64,000 nt of DNA, taken from assembly GCA_019828545.1 (NCBI GenBank), contig JACVRA010000248.1, forward strand, positions 248,001 through 312,000. The letters are read 5' to 3'. A program made the translations under genes and the position numbers. A model generated the notes under the pieces. It searched no databases, was not told the origin of the DNA, and saw only the letters and a program-made list of their open reading frames with translations. Source of the DNA: Paracamarosporium sp. OC-R06-R3. Lineage: Eukaryota > Ascomycota > Dothideomycetes > Pleosporales > Didymosphaeriaceae. Positions 47,401-58,900 of the stretch are shown piece after piece. Within the stretch, counting starts at the first letter, position 1, and every line of letters begins with the position of its first letter.

Positions 47401-48494
47401 CCTGATAACCACTTTTGGTAGGTAGGGTGTTGTACCAGCCATTCACAGGTGCCGATTACATTCCGTCCTTTCAGTAAAATGAGAGAGTTTCGGTCAACTT
47501 CCGGTCTAGTCAAGAGCAAAGCATCGAGAACAGGTGCAGCCACCGCATACATATCTGCTGTCGGAGAAACTGGTTTTTGGACCGGGGGAATCGACGACAG
47601 AATCTCTTTGGCATATGCTGCCGCTACCGAGAATTTGGAACTATGTGAATCTGCATAGTCACAGATTCCTCGGATGACCAGGCACTGAGACGCATCCATC
47701 AAGCCAGCCGCCTCTGTCTCGAAACAAAGGATCCCATGCTCACGCGCCAACTTGTCTCGTGTCGCACCTTGTGTCATCAACTGGCTGCCAGACGCAACCA
47801 GACCATAATGAACACTAGGGCCCTGGGTCTCACGTGGTGGCCGATGACAGATCTTATCTGGGTTGCAGCCATTGCAACCGTCTTCCGCGGGCTCGTGGGT
47901 TGTATGATTATAATCCCAGTCAAAGAGAGTGTCCTGCTCCAGGCCTGGATGTGCAAATATATGGGGGTCTTTCTGCACAATCTCGGATAGGTAAGTGCGG
48001 ATCTGACTTTCGCCAAGGATGCTATTTGCCTCGGCCTTGCCCATCGCTGTGAGAAGTAGAGCTAATGGTTGATTTAAGACCTCGCTGCTTATAAACCAGT
48101 CTTCTGCGCGCCCGCTCCCCAAATTGTACTGGACGAGGCCGGGCCGGGCCGCTGTCGATTTACCCACAACAATATCGCCAAGAAAAATATCCTCCTTCGT
48201 ACTTAGCACGCCTCCTCCGATGCCGACCATCAGACTGAACCGGACGGATTTGAAGTTCGCGCGCAACTGCGTCTCGATGGCCGCGGCCGAAGTGATGCCG
48301 TACAGCCCAGAGTTCGGATAAGCAAGTACAACATTATGGTTGTTGAGACTCCCTAAAACATAGTTGTTGGTGTCGTTTGTAGTCGGATCAGCAGGTAGAC
48401 TGGCATGAATGTGATCAAGCATGGCCTCGGCTGCCGCCACCTCGACGGGCAAAGCACAAATCCAACCGACTATATAGTCATCTCGGAAGGCCAT
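44496..48494 (-). CDS. NLR-like immune receptor: PNP-NACHT-ankyrin, with in-frame stop before a further C-terminal segment
   Basis: Single-exon frame 48494-45204 (1096 residues), then a TAG (45204-45206), then the same frame continues 235 codons to 44496. The N-terminus is a nucleoside-phosphorylase-like PNP_UDP domain (VGIGGGVLSTKED near 90; CFETEAAGLMD near 257; RGICDYADSH near 275). A NACHT NTPase follows, with Walker A GGPGKGKT at 375-382 and Walker B VCVLDGLDECDKES near 478. The WHLVHESAKEFF-like VNLVHESAKEFFQ segment closes the NACHT region; then come about four ankyrin repeats (NYGRTPLFWAATRGHRDV and so on). The segment beyond the TAG is helical and HEAT/ARM-like (FSDASQACANELM, RLFLFLTAIFQFA). 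Fungal STAND proteins of this build sense non-self and trigger cell death. A 42- or 54-base intron ending AAATAG could remove the stop in phase, but its donors are weak. Confidence 0.85.
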
Positions 48495-49484
48495 ATCTAG
48501 GCGGTATGCGGCGGACCCGCGGTAAGGGACTATAGGGAGAATCGCTCTGGATAGGTAAAAGAATCAGTAAAGTAGAAAGTAGAGGACCCGGCCTCACAGG
48601 ATGTATTGAATTAGCTAGGGACGATACCCTAACAAATAGCACTACCGTGGAGCTAAATGTAACGCACGTCAGGCCACAACGCGTGCCTAACAATAAAATA
48701 ACACAGTTAGATCCACGGCTGTGTGGTTTTTCTTTTTTCTTTTTTCCAAAGAAAAAAAAGGGAAGGAAGATACTGAAGGCATAAGCAGTTCCACACGCAG
48801 CTCTGAGGCAAGACTTAGCGCACCAACCCCCTAAACCGAGCGGTTCTTCCGAGCATCCTACTCGTCCAATGCAATGATCACCTTCCCCACGTTTAGCCGA
48901 TATTGGGCGGTACGTTATACGGTGGTAGGAGGCGTAAGTAGTGTCAAATCTGGGGGAGCCTAGATCAAAAATAAGAGCCAGTTTCTGGCTCGTGAGCGTA
49001 ATTGGGGGGTACCTAACGCTCGGCGTCTTGAGCGATTTTTTTATGCAGCCAATCATTGCATGGGAATAGAGTGTGCAAGCTATAAATGGAAAGCTGTATT
49101 TTATTGGCAAAACGCTAGTCCTCGTTCCACAGTAGCATCGCTCTTACCCACCTACATCTCTAGAAAATGGCGGATCTTGACGAGTTGGCCTCATTGTCGC
49201 AGGAGCATTTTTTTCATCCTTCTCTGAGGACTGAGGTGACGCTGGACTCCATTATACTTATCTGACGCGCGACGTTCAAGCGGCAACCAATCCAACCCCA
49301 CCTTTATTGAACGTAGGATAACGCGCTTTGGCATGTGGCTAAGGGCACTGTTGATTACCTGGCTATCCTCATCGTTATCACCATCAGGCGGGCGGAAGTA
49401 TTCGAACATATCGAGATAGCTAGGCTTCTCCCTGCAGTGATCGTGGGCGGGGAATTCCAATCTCATCGGCTAGCGTTGAGAGTA
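48495..49484. other. Intergenic, NLR promoter side and an orphan TATA/ATG
   Basis: Holds the NLR promoter. A TATAAA at 49081 precedes an ATG at 49167 in good context (AAAATGG) that opens a frame of only 32 codons (MADLDELASLSQEH...), ended by TGA at 49263-49265. This looks like the 5' end of a lost gene next to the transposon. The minus-strand frame 48478-49110 has no recognisable features. Confidence 0.4.
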
Positions 49485-49760
49485 GTTGATTGAAGGCATT
49501 ACGACTCTGTACTCTGGACCAGATATTGCAAGGCTCTTCAGCCTACAGCAGTGAAATACTCGACTTCTGCATCAATTGTTGAGGCATGACTCTTCACTAT
49601 CCTCACCAAACCATACATTTGCAATGACACCAAAGGGGACTGTTGACGAGCAGAGCTATACAAAACTACAGGTTAGTAACTACAAAGCGTTTAGTGCTTA
49701 GCTCCACTTTAGAGCCTAAAGCTAACCCGCTGGGACCAAACCTGGCCTAACAACAACTTG
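49485..49760 (+). repeat. Left inverted arm of the transposon
   Basis: Aligns with the reverse complement of 50662-50905; inner edge at CCTGGCCTAACAACAACTTG (49741-49760). Outer edge set where similarity fades. Confidence 0.75.
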
Positions 49761-49772
49761 ATTACATGGCTG

Positions 49773-50000
49773 GGCGCTGAACCCGATCGATTATTTGGCC
49801 AGCCTTCTCACTAGATTTGAACCCGATTGAAATAGTCTAGTGTTGATTGAAGGTCTATATTGAGTTAAAATAAGGCCCTAATGACTCGTTTACGTGTGAT
49901 CAACTGCGGGTGGCCGTCCTGGGCGCATAGAACTCAGTGGACGAGCAACAATTGCTGAAGCTTGTAAGGAGTATTCTAGAGCGTATACAGACTGTAATCG
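49773..50000 (+). pseudogene. Tc1/mariner transposase remnant (C-terminal part)
   Basis: Conceptual reading contains WPA, SLDLNPIE, LKVYIELK, then DQLRVAVLGA, NSVDEQQLLKLVRSILERIQTVI, in the order of the C-terminal DDE part of Tc1-type transposases (R..L...V..AW..V....L..LV.SM..R...VI). Four stops interrupt it, most at places where the family has Trp. The earlier catalytic Asp motifs are absent, since the left arm begins at once upstream. Confidence 0.75.
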
Positions 50001-50661
50001 TTACCACATAATACAAGTAATAGGAGATTGCGCGGGGGTCGCGATCATCGAATATAGAGGCGTAAAATAGGTAGAAAAGCAGAGGTTGAGCGTCAAATCG
50101 AGCGTCTGTTTGCCATAGAAATCTCGTCGGAATCTTTGAGAGTACCTGTTATTTGGATTTATTGTTATCGAGCAATGCTCTCTGGCTAAGGACATAGTGT
50201 CGAGATGTGATGGCTATTACCCACCTGCAAACATTTCTAATCATCGCATCGGATGGCGAGGTGGGGGATATGGGAATAAGGCATGGGGTCGCGACAGTAT
50301 TGACTGTACGAAAGGCAATTTGATGGTCTATCATTCATTGAGTTACCTCACGATCCAAGATACAGGATACACCGCCGCGCGGTCTCCGGCCCTCTCCTCG
50401 ACACGAAGTCTTCAATCTAATAAAAGTCATCATCTATCTACAGGTCCAACGTATATGTTGTAAAAAGACTCCGCGCTGCTATCTCCAACACAAGGTACTA
50501 CCACCACATGTACGTCACTCCGAAATCTCCTGACGCACAGGCTCACAGTGACATAGAATCCACAAAGCCAAAGATATCTTTAGCAGGAACAGCTACCTGA
50601 GGTCAATTGTACTAATTTCCAGGCTATGCAGGTACTGATTCGTATAATAGACTAAGACTTT

Positions 50662-50905
50662 CAAGTTATTGTTGGGCCAGGTTTGGACCCAGCGAGTTGG
50701 CTTAGGCTCTAAAGTGGAGCTAAGCACCGAATGCTTTGTAGTTACTAGTCTATAATTTTGTATAACTCTGCTCGTTAATAGTCCCCTTCAGAGTCATTGC
50801 AAGTGTATGGTTTAGTGACGATAGCAAGGAGTCATGCCTCAACGTTCGATGCAGAAGTTGATTATTTCAGGTTTAGAAGACAGAGTCGTAACGTCTTTAA
50901 TCAAC
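50662..50905 (-). repeat. Right inverted arm of the transposon
   Basis: Reverse-complement partner of the left arm. Inner edge CAAGTTATTGTTGGGCCAGG (50662-50681); outer edge near GTTGATTAAAGACG read on the minus strand. Confidence 0.75.
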
Positions 50906-51173
50906 AAAGATAATTCAAGCAGCAACAGCCGCCTGAGACTAAGACTTTGACTTCGCTCACAACGCAATTCTGAATTGCATGCGTCCATCACTGTAGTGAG
51001 AATCACAGGTACGTCAGTATTGATCTCACGCAATCGTCCGACGATCGATGGCGAGTTTAGTAGGTAATACACGATTGTCGTTCAGTATATACCAAATTAT
51101 GAGTAGAAATGTTGTAACACTGCGCGTCCTATTCCAAGGATTACTATACTTTGCATAACACTACTTCGATAGT

Positions 51174-54100
51174 TTACTGTCCTCTTAGCCGTTTCCAAAA
51201 TTTGGTCATGTAGAATCGGGGCTCCTTCTCTTTGTCTGTTGGTTCGATTTTTTTATGAATATCCGCCTGTGAGGGTGTCGACGATGGCTGGTCCTGGATA
51301 CAGGATACGCCTCGGTTTTTGACGGCGAGTCTTATCTGGCGATCTGTTTCTGGATCGGTGGTTCGCTTTCTGTAACCTGCTTGCTGAAGCCGTGATAAGA
51401 CTGTTTGGTCAGGAATGAATTCTTCCCATGTCATGCGTCCTGCTGGGAGGATATTGGGATTAGCACCCCTAGCTAGAAACAGGTTTATCATAGGAACAGA
51501 GCCAATTTTGACAGCGTAGTAAAGTGCAGTCCTCCTCCCCGAATCTGTGCCATCGATAGAATATCCTTGTTCCAAAAAGAAGTTGACCATGGGGACATTG
51601 CCTTTGACAACAGCCTGCCGTAAACCTGTGACTGTCCTGCAGCAACGTGACTTACTGAAAGCTAAGTCACCGGTTGTTTTGTGGAGATAACTGCCTGGTA
51701 CAAAGTCTAGCCATTCTTCTGCAGCGAGACCATTCTCGTCGCCTTGGAGGCTGGACTCTGAAATGGTAGGACTACCAAGTAGAAGAGTTCTAACAGTAGC
51801 CAAATGTCGAATATGAACTGCCAAGTGAAGGGCCGACCAGCCATGATTATCCTGATGGGAAGCATCGAATCTTACCTGATCATTCTCCAAGAGGTATTTC
51901 ACGATGTGAGAATGACCCATGAAAGCAGCATGGTGTAGTGGAGTCCAGCCATGACATGTCGATGTGATAGGATCGGCCCCATGTTCAAGGAGTCGGCGTA
52001 CGATACTGTTGTGTCCTCCGTTTGCAGCACAGTGTAATGGTGAAGTACCATAGGAACTGACCGCATTCACATCGGCCCCATGCTTCAACAATAGATCCAC
52101 AACCTCTAGATGGCCCTCCTCCGCTGCATAATGTATAGCGGACCATCCTTCGAGATCACGATAATTTGGATCTACGCCGAATTTGAATAGCAGCAACCGT
52201 ACTGTGGAAGAGTTACCACATGCTGCCGCCTCTTCCAGTGGCACTATTTGCGAGTTTCGAGTCTTAGACATGACATCTGCTCCATTCTCTATAAGTAATT
52301 CCGCAATTGATGAGTAATTCAAACTGGCTGCCCAACCTAATGCAGACTTCCCATCGTTACTACCAGAGTTGACGTCGACGCCTAGGCTCAGTAGTAATAG
52401 GGTGGCGTGTTTTTGCCCAGTAACAACAGCCCAGAGGTATGGAGAGAACCCATAGTTGTCAACAATAACTTTGTCGCCATCGTTCTCAATCATTAGTCGT
52501 ATCGCGTCAGTAGAGTCCCTCTGGACAGCGTAATGCAGGGGTGTCTGGCCATAGTTATCTCCCGAATTGATCATATCCCTAGTCCCACATTCCAACAGCA
52601 GTGTCATCATATCTAAGCCCCGGGAACTGTTCATGGAAGCGTAATGCAATACTGTCATTCCGTCGCTTGATCTGCTGCGTAGATTTGCACGTTGGTCTAT
52701 AAGGGACTGAACCACGACCATATTGTGGTCTCGTACTGCGTGATGAAGCTTCGTAATTCCAGTTGTATCTTTCGCCTCCAAGTCCAGTCTTTGTACAGAG
52801 GGATTGATGTCTTCGTTGCTATTGCTAAAGACGTTATCTTCGTTTTCATTCTTGAAATCTAGGGCTTCATCATCCAGTACACTATACATGGATCCGCGCA
52901 ATTTTGCAAACCCAGCCCCATCATCCTCCAATGGTTGGTCGCTATCGACGTCAGTATTTTCATCTACATCGCTAGGTAGTTTTTGTAACGCAAGTAAAGC
53001 AATCTCTTTCATATGAGCGGCGACGTGTAAGTGGAGGGCTTCGCTCGAGAAGATCGGATTTGATGCGGCATCCTTCGGGGGTTGGAAATCGTCGCCAAAG
53101 GGACACTCCAAGATCTTCTCAAGATTTAGCGTTCGGGTTGCACTGCTAAGCGTTTCCACATGTGCCTCAGGGACGCTATGTTCGTCACGTAAGTGTTGCT
53201 GATATGGAGCCACCTGTTCAAAAATGATTGGGTCGTGAGAAGGGGCTCTACACTCCCACGCATGCCCGTGAGCGTTTTGCATGTGACTCATCCAGGCTTT
53301 CGATGTCTCGAATGTCAAAGATCCAGGCTCGTGTTGAATTGAGTCCATGCATTGGGGAAAGGTACAGACAAAAGGTTCTAGATCTCTGATAACATGATCA
53401 CTATCGCCGGTTAGATATGTCACTATGACAAGAATGATATGCTTACTTCCACATCATGTACTTTGTGGTACCTTTGAATTCAACAATAACGCCGCAGTAT
53501 GGACACTCGCTTGTGTTTGGCACCGGAGGGAATGATAATTTATTATTCACAAGAACTGACTTGGCCTGAGGACCCTCCACCGTTGAGTTAGCGTACAGGG
53601 ATTCGATAGCAGTTTGTCGAGCAGTAGTTGCATAGGTTATAGGTGCTGGTGGACGTCCAGTCGGGTTCAAACTTTCGTCGGGCGTGTTAGGCTTCGGTTG
53701 CACGCTTGTGGCGAAACGCACGATAGGGGCACTATTCGCTATCCTAGGTAGCTGATTATTTCTTAGGGTTTCCTGAGGATGCTGAACGCTTAAGTTAAGG
53801 CGTCTACGGTGTGATCTCTGATAACATAGTCGTCGAAGTCGCAGCGCATTGCCGTCGACCAATGTCGAACGAAGAGCTTCTGAGGCCTGAGGGAACCGGA
53901 AGCGAACGTAGCATTCTGTATAAAGACGCAACTCAGATATTGCCTTGTTTGCTTCCTTGTCCGCTCTGTATTTTCCGATTTTAGACATTCTCTTCGCTTT
54001 TGCGGACTTTCGAATGTCGCTTGACAAACGTACCAGACGTGTCACTGTTCCTCCAATATTATGGATGATCAACGAAATATTCGCCTGGACCTGATCCTCA

Positions 54101-54591
54101 TCACTTTCCATATCGTTTAAATCATCGTCGGCTCTCTTAATGGCTTCCTCGCCGCCTTTATCCGATATGCGTTGTCTCTTCGTACTCGGAGTCCGCGGTG
54201 GATTGTCGTCTGTCTTAACTACCATCAAAACTCTTATTAGCCTAAGGTCTAGCATATAATCTTACTGTGGTAACGTCTTACGAGATTTCAAAGAGTCACA
54301 AATTACGTCCAGAAGTTGATGGATTATCTCCGCAACCGTTGGACTGAATCGGAGCCTGTAATCTAACGAGACGTTGAGCGGCCCAAAGACATCCATGTTT
54401 GATGCCCATAAGGAAAAACGTGCTAGTTGATCGTCCATCATAGTAGGATCTGAAAGTATCCCCGGCATAGCCATGTATTTCTGGAAGAGATGGTGGCACT
54501 GCAATGCGTGTTCGGCGATAGTTGGGCCAAGGTTATCTTGGAGAAAGACATCTTCGATGGAGTCCAACTCGATGCGAGCCGGAACTGCCAT
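51174..54591 (-). CDS. C2H2 zinc-finger and ankyrin-repeat protein
   Basis: Three exons: 54282-54591, 53447-54218 and 51174-53400; introns 63 bases (branch GGCTAATA) and 46 bases (branch ATCTAACC), both in phase; 1102 residues. The start at 54591 opens the typical N-terminal helical segment; the frame is open further upstream. The middle has a basic stretch with an NLS-like KRQR, then a string of Cys/His motifs: ECPYCGVIVEFKG...MMWNDHV, FVCTFPQCMDS...WMSHMQNAH, and HLHVAAHMKEIALLALQ, as in the fungal C2H2 proteins linked to NLR and ankyrin families. About ten ankyrin repeats follow (GWSAIHYAAEEGHLEVVDLLL, GTSPLHCAANGGHNSIVRRLL and others), ending with a basic tail. Role unknown; likely a signalling or immune scaffold. 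It is divergent from the gasdermin-like gene. Confidence 0.88.
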
Positions 54592-55005
54592 AATGAGAAG
54601 GCTGTGCTGTGGACCATGGGAGATAGCTTGGGTTTGCACCAAAGATACGCAAGGTCGGCCTTTCGGGTCGTGAGAATGGGATCGCCTTGACTCTGAACAA
54701 TATATGAAGAGTCTAGAATTTAGTACAAGGATGTTGGAAGGCCCACGGCTCCGAACACGTCGTCTAAAGCAGCGATAAGGGGATGTGCACGAGGCTCGGC
54801 TAGGCAAATCCAGCCTCAAACTTGTCACCTCGACAAGAAGCAGAAATTGCTTGGCGCTTTTCGTGTGCAATGCTGCACAAAGCGGGGCATCATATGCCAC
54901 TATTTGAAAACTCAAGATTGAGAGAAGGCAGAACTCTACAGATACACGAAAGTCATCAAGAAGCTAGAAGTTAAGTCTGAAACTTAAACTTAGACGCCAA
55001 AAACC
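54592..55005. promoter_or_regulatory. Divergent promoter region of C2H2-ankyrin and gasdermin-like genes
   Basis: 414 bases between two divergent starts; could co-regulate both. Context of the gasdermin start is AAAAACCATGT. No canonical TATA box was seen. Confidence 0.5.
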
Positions 55006-55827
55006 ATGTCTTTCATCAAGACCTATTTTCTCTGCCCGACATCCGAATTTATCCATCCGCCTCCAGCCAGACCGCTGTTCCTCGGCTCTATCATCCGTTC
55101 GACATCAACACCGAATTTCCCTCTTAACGGAGCAAATATCGTTCCCGTAACCGACGAAAATCCACCTATAGTAGAAAATGATTGGAAGAAGACCGTTTCA
55201 GCCGTGACAGCGCATGGATTGGGTGTTTATGGACAATTTTTGCAGCTGGCTATAGGAGGGCAAGGCATAGGCCCTGAAGTGGATGCTGGACGTTCCAACC
55301 GAACGATGCACATGTTCGCATTTGACAACATCACGACCGTGTCGTTTGAGCCGACATTACAGTATGTTGAAGAAGCCATCAAAGCACCTGCTGTGCAGAC
55401 CTGGTTGAGAGAGCCCAAGCAGCGGTTTGCTCCTGTTGTCTCGCTCTTTCTCGTCACTGGTATGAAGCTAGTTAAGGGCGCAAGAATCAAGTACTCGAAT
55501 TCGGGTAGTACGGCAGCCAGGGGAAACATTGGCATCGATGTGGCCCCGCTTGGCGTGACCTTTGGCCACTGGAGCAGAATGAGTGATGAGACGGAATTTA
55601 ATCGTGGTTCTGAGTTCGTTTTTGCGTTCCGCGTCAGGAGGCTTAGATTCGGGCGCAAACTCAAGGTCGAAGAGCACAATAGGGGTGCTTTCCTGGCAAT
55701 TGGAACATATGAACATGACGATGAGGAATCTGTCTTAGTGGAAGAGGTGGATGATTCTGAGATCGAAAATGCGAGACTCGTTCAGGATGCAAACGAAAAT
55801 GGTAGTGTGTACTGCATTTCGGCTTGA
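55006..55827 (+). CDS. Fungal gasdermin-like pore-forming protein (RCD-1 / HET-Q1 type)
   Basis: Single exon, 273 residues, the usual size of fungal gasdermins. The N-terminal pattern (FIKTYFLCP, then PPPARPLFLGSII, about residues 3-30), the middle segment FEPTLQYVEEAI (114-125), FLVTGMKLVKGARI (148-161) and the late FVFAFRVRRLRF (204-215) match my recollection of the fungal gasdermin family, whose N-terminal domain inserts into membranes and kills the cell. After residue 233 a strongly acidic tail of about 40 residues follows (EHDDEES, EEVDDSEIEN). In HET-Q1 of Podospora a comparable C-terminal fragment is removed by the neighbouring subtilisin-like protease to free the pore-former. The protease gene is tail-to-tail here, 81 bases away, which is the main support. 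Family call by motif memory; no search was possible. Confidence 0.75.
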   Translation: MSFIKTYFLCPTSEFIHPPPARPLFLGSIIRSTSTPNFPLNGANIVPVTDENPPIVENDWKKTVSAVTAHGLGVYGQFLQLAIGGQGIGPEVDAGRSNRTMHMFAFDNITTVSFEPTLQYVEEAIKAPAVQTWLREPKQRFAPVVSLFLVTGMKLVKGARIKYSNSGSTAARGNIGIDVAPLGVTFGHWSRMSDETEFNRGSEFVFAFRVRRLRFGRKLKVEEHNRGAFLAIGTYEHDDEESVLVEEVDDSEIENARLVQDANENGSVYCISA

Positions 55828-55908
55828 TTATGATCCCCAGATCTTGCACTCGTCAAAGATATACACAGGATACGAGGATTTGAGGGTTGAAATATCAGTT
55901 TGATGCTT

Positions 55909-58900
55909 CTAATGATACATTTGTCTTTTGATATCCCTGATCTTGTTATAGACATGCTTTCTTGATAAACCCATATCAAACAGTGCATGAGGCGTGATAT
56001 AGTCATAGCTTGCCCCCCTCCTCTGCCTGACCATGCTCTTTAGTACCGCGTCCATGGATTGAAAGTCTTTTAACCATGGTCCCAGAAGGTCACTCCCTAC
56101 AACAAAACCCTGCTCTTGCTGTCGAACAAAGGATAGGATCGAAGCAGCAAGCCCAGCGGCAATCGGTGTTGCTACAGATGTTCCTGACAAGACATTGACA
56201 ATGTCATTGTGGCCATGCTTTCCTGCTGGCCAGTAAGAACAGACATGCTCACCGAGCAGACTGAAGTTGACATCTTTATCGTCAGCTGTCGGGTTGAACA
56301 AAGAAGGGTTCCCGTAGCCATCAGTCGAGTGTATACAATAAACGCCGGGATACTTCGCTGGAAAAGCTCGACCAAAGTTTGCTCCATCGTTTGAGGTTGC
56401 CGCGAACATTAATGTACGATTGTGTAATGCATTCGATATTGCGCTTTTCATAGGCTCGTGGTATTCACGAATTCCAAATGACATCGAGATTATGTCTACA
56501 TTCCATTCAGTGACTGCGTGATTAATCGCCTGTATGAATTAGCTTATGTACCATATCTGATCTGCTAGAGTAAGCCTTACCTTTGTGACTGCATCGTAGC
56601 TGTCGCTTGTCAGGGTTTCCCGATTTGCAACTCTAGCAATATAAATTTCGGCACATGTGGCTAGTTTAAGGAGAAGACCAAGAGTTTGGGTGCCGTGTCC
56701 AATTTCATCTTGAATGTCTAAGGGCTCTGTTTTGTGTACAAAATTCTTTACTCCCTTAATTCGTGGATCAAGCCGTCGGTCTTCTGTCATCAGAAGCGGA
56801 TTTTTAGGATCAAATCCGGAATCTAAGATTGCTATTCGTACCGGTTCGAATGTCCTGTACTTAGATAGTTGCATGGCAGTATCGAACGAGTCAACATGGT
56901 GATGAATAGAGGACAAAAGTCTGTCCATCCATTTTTCTGATAGTGCAGTACTGGCAAACTTTCAGTAAGGATTAAACCTTGGAAGAAATGGAAAATCACT
57001 TACTTTTGCCCAGAGATGGCCTGTTGGCTCGCGTCAAAAAAATGCACGCTTTCAGCAGATGAATGTCGGGTTGGCATTTGAAGTATCATGGTCGGGTCGG
57101 GTGAAGTACAGCTTTGAGATTTTGTCCTGAAAGCCGAAGGCAACGCCAACCTCAAATCTTCATTACTTTGTGCAGAAAAGCCGGACTTGCTTGTTGGTTG
57201 GCGGACAACCTCTCGGCCAATGACACCCCAGCAGAGTTCGTTCTCCCGAGGATCGAGGGGATTCAAATCCTCTAACCGAAGGTGCCACGATTTGAATATC
57301 TCTGATTCGAGCCGTTTGATGACATTCTGATAGAAGAGCCTTTGGACACTAGCGGATTCGAAATCAGCAGGCTCTCCCGCAGGATAGTATTCCCACCGTA
57401 GGCATGCTTTCGTGGCGAGGTAATAGTCTAAACCAGCGTCAACTTCTAGACTCTTGAGAATATCAAGGCTAGTGTAATAGTCGGTGATGACGTTTTGAGT
57501 GGTCTCTGTGTCATTTCGCCAAGACTCTACTGCTGTGCAGTAGTGAAGCTCACACAAAAGGATACCCAGTGCTAACACACTAGCATCAGGATGAATCATG
57601 TGTTTGGAGCTGATCAATTCAGCTTGGGCATTTCCAGGATCCATGTGATTAGCACGGATGGTTGGAACATGTTCCATGGCTAGGAAGGGTTTCGTGATGT
57701 CGGGTAGCTCTCCGTCCTGTAGCGGCCGAAAAAATTGAATCTTTGAGTGATCAAAGGAAGGTCGTACCCACGGCGTCTCTAAGAACGGGAGTAATGCTGT
57801 GGCAATTATGACTGCCAGGATTCGTTTCCCTTTGAGTGGTAAGGCCGATGAACCACCGCGTAATTCTTGTTGACGCTTGAAAAGAGCTGACAGAGATACC
57901 ATCTGAGGCAATTGAAAATCACCAAAAGTCTTGGGTTGAGGACGGAGCCTCCTAAACAAGCCACCCTCAAACAGAAGATGCAAGCAATTTCGTTGACTTA
58001 GTGACTCTGTGATACACTGGCAGATATGAGCGTACTCGGGAAGGACACTAGGTGCAGCCCCAGTTGCTATAGCCATGTCATTCTGTATGTCTCTAATTTC
58101 AATGCGTTAGTGAAAGCCATTGCATACATCCTTGAAGGCTTACTTGACCGTTATCTTAGCTTCCTGAAGTGTGATTGAAAGTAGAGATCGTACCCCAAAG
58201 AACACTTCGAAGCACGACTCGAGCTTAGAACCCTTGTTCCGTCGCGGCAGTGAAAGTCTCACACTTATTCCCGAGCAATTCTGACAAACACAAGTCCAAT
58301 GTATCTGTAGCCCGTAATGTAACGACATGGAATGTTTTCTCATCAGCATAGTAAAGTCAGCGTCGGGATCTACTATATCATCGCCCATAGGTGCCTCATC
58401 TCGAGGTAGGACTCGGCGCTTCTTTTCATCGATGTCCAGTCGTGCAAGCTCCTCGATCGCAGCGTCGTTGTCTCGTTTGCGTTTACTAATGCGGATAGTT
58501 GTACCTAGATTGGAATACGCATCGCAATTCGGGCACTCGACCAAGCCTCGAATTGCCTGGAGCTTTGGATACGGTACGGTATGGTTTAAGTCCTTTCCAT
58601 AGCCTCGAATTAGTGACCAGGAAATGAGAGGCTGAAAGACTGAACATCGCTGTGAGGGAATGTTACTTACGGAGACTGATGCCCGATCAGAGTCATATTG
58701 CACAAGATTTTCGAATGCTTTTAATGTTCTTGCTATTTGATCAGGATCGGACTCGTCGAATCTTTCGGTATTGTGATGTAGGTACGCGTCCGTTCGTACC
58801 CAGGCGTCGAGCACCTGTGACCTCAAGGAAGTGGGTGGCGTTGGTTTGTCCTGTGGTTTTCGAGCAAAAAACCCAAGGATACTCTTCAGGAGGCCCCGAG

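Larger units (their letters stand above)
49485..50905. mobile_element. Decayed DNA transposon with long inverted arms and Tc1/mariner transposase remnant
   Basis: The arm 49485-49760 and the reverse complement of 50662-50905 align over most of their length, with shared blocks such as TTAGCTCCACTTTAGAGCC and ACCATACA.TTGCAATGAC. Their differences are largely C/T and G/A transitions, as repeat-induced point mutation produces; the left arm has about 30 extra bases near 49511-49560. Between the arms (49773-50000, + strand) a broken frame reads IIWPAFSLDLNPIEIV, then stop, Cys, stop, LKVYIE: the C-terminal WPAxSPDLNPIENxWxxLK motif of Tc1/mariner transposases, with Trp codons turned into stops. 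The rest of the interior is unrecognisable. A dead, partly deleted element sitting between the NLR and the C2H2-ankyrin gene. Confidence 0.75.

Noticed and set aside
48478..49110. 210-residue minus-strand frame upstream of the NLR start
   Set aside because: Overlaps the NLR start by only a few codons, low complexity (FFFFGKKKKEK), no domain; likely promoter sequence.
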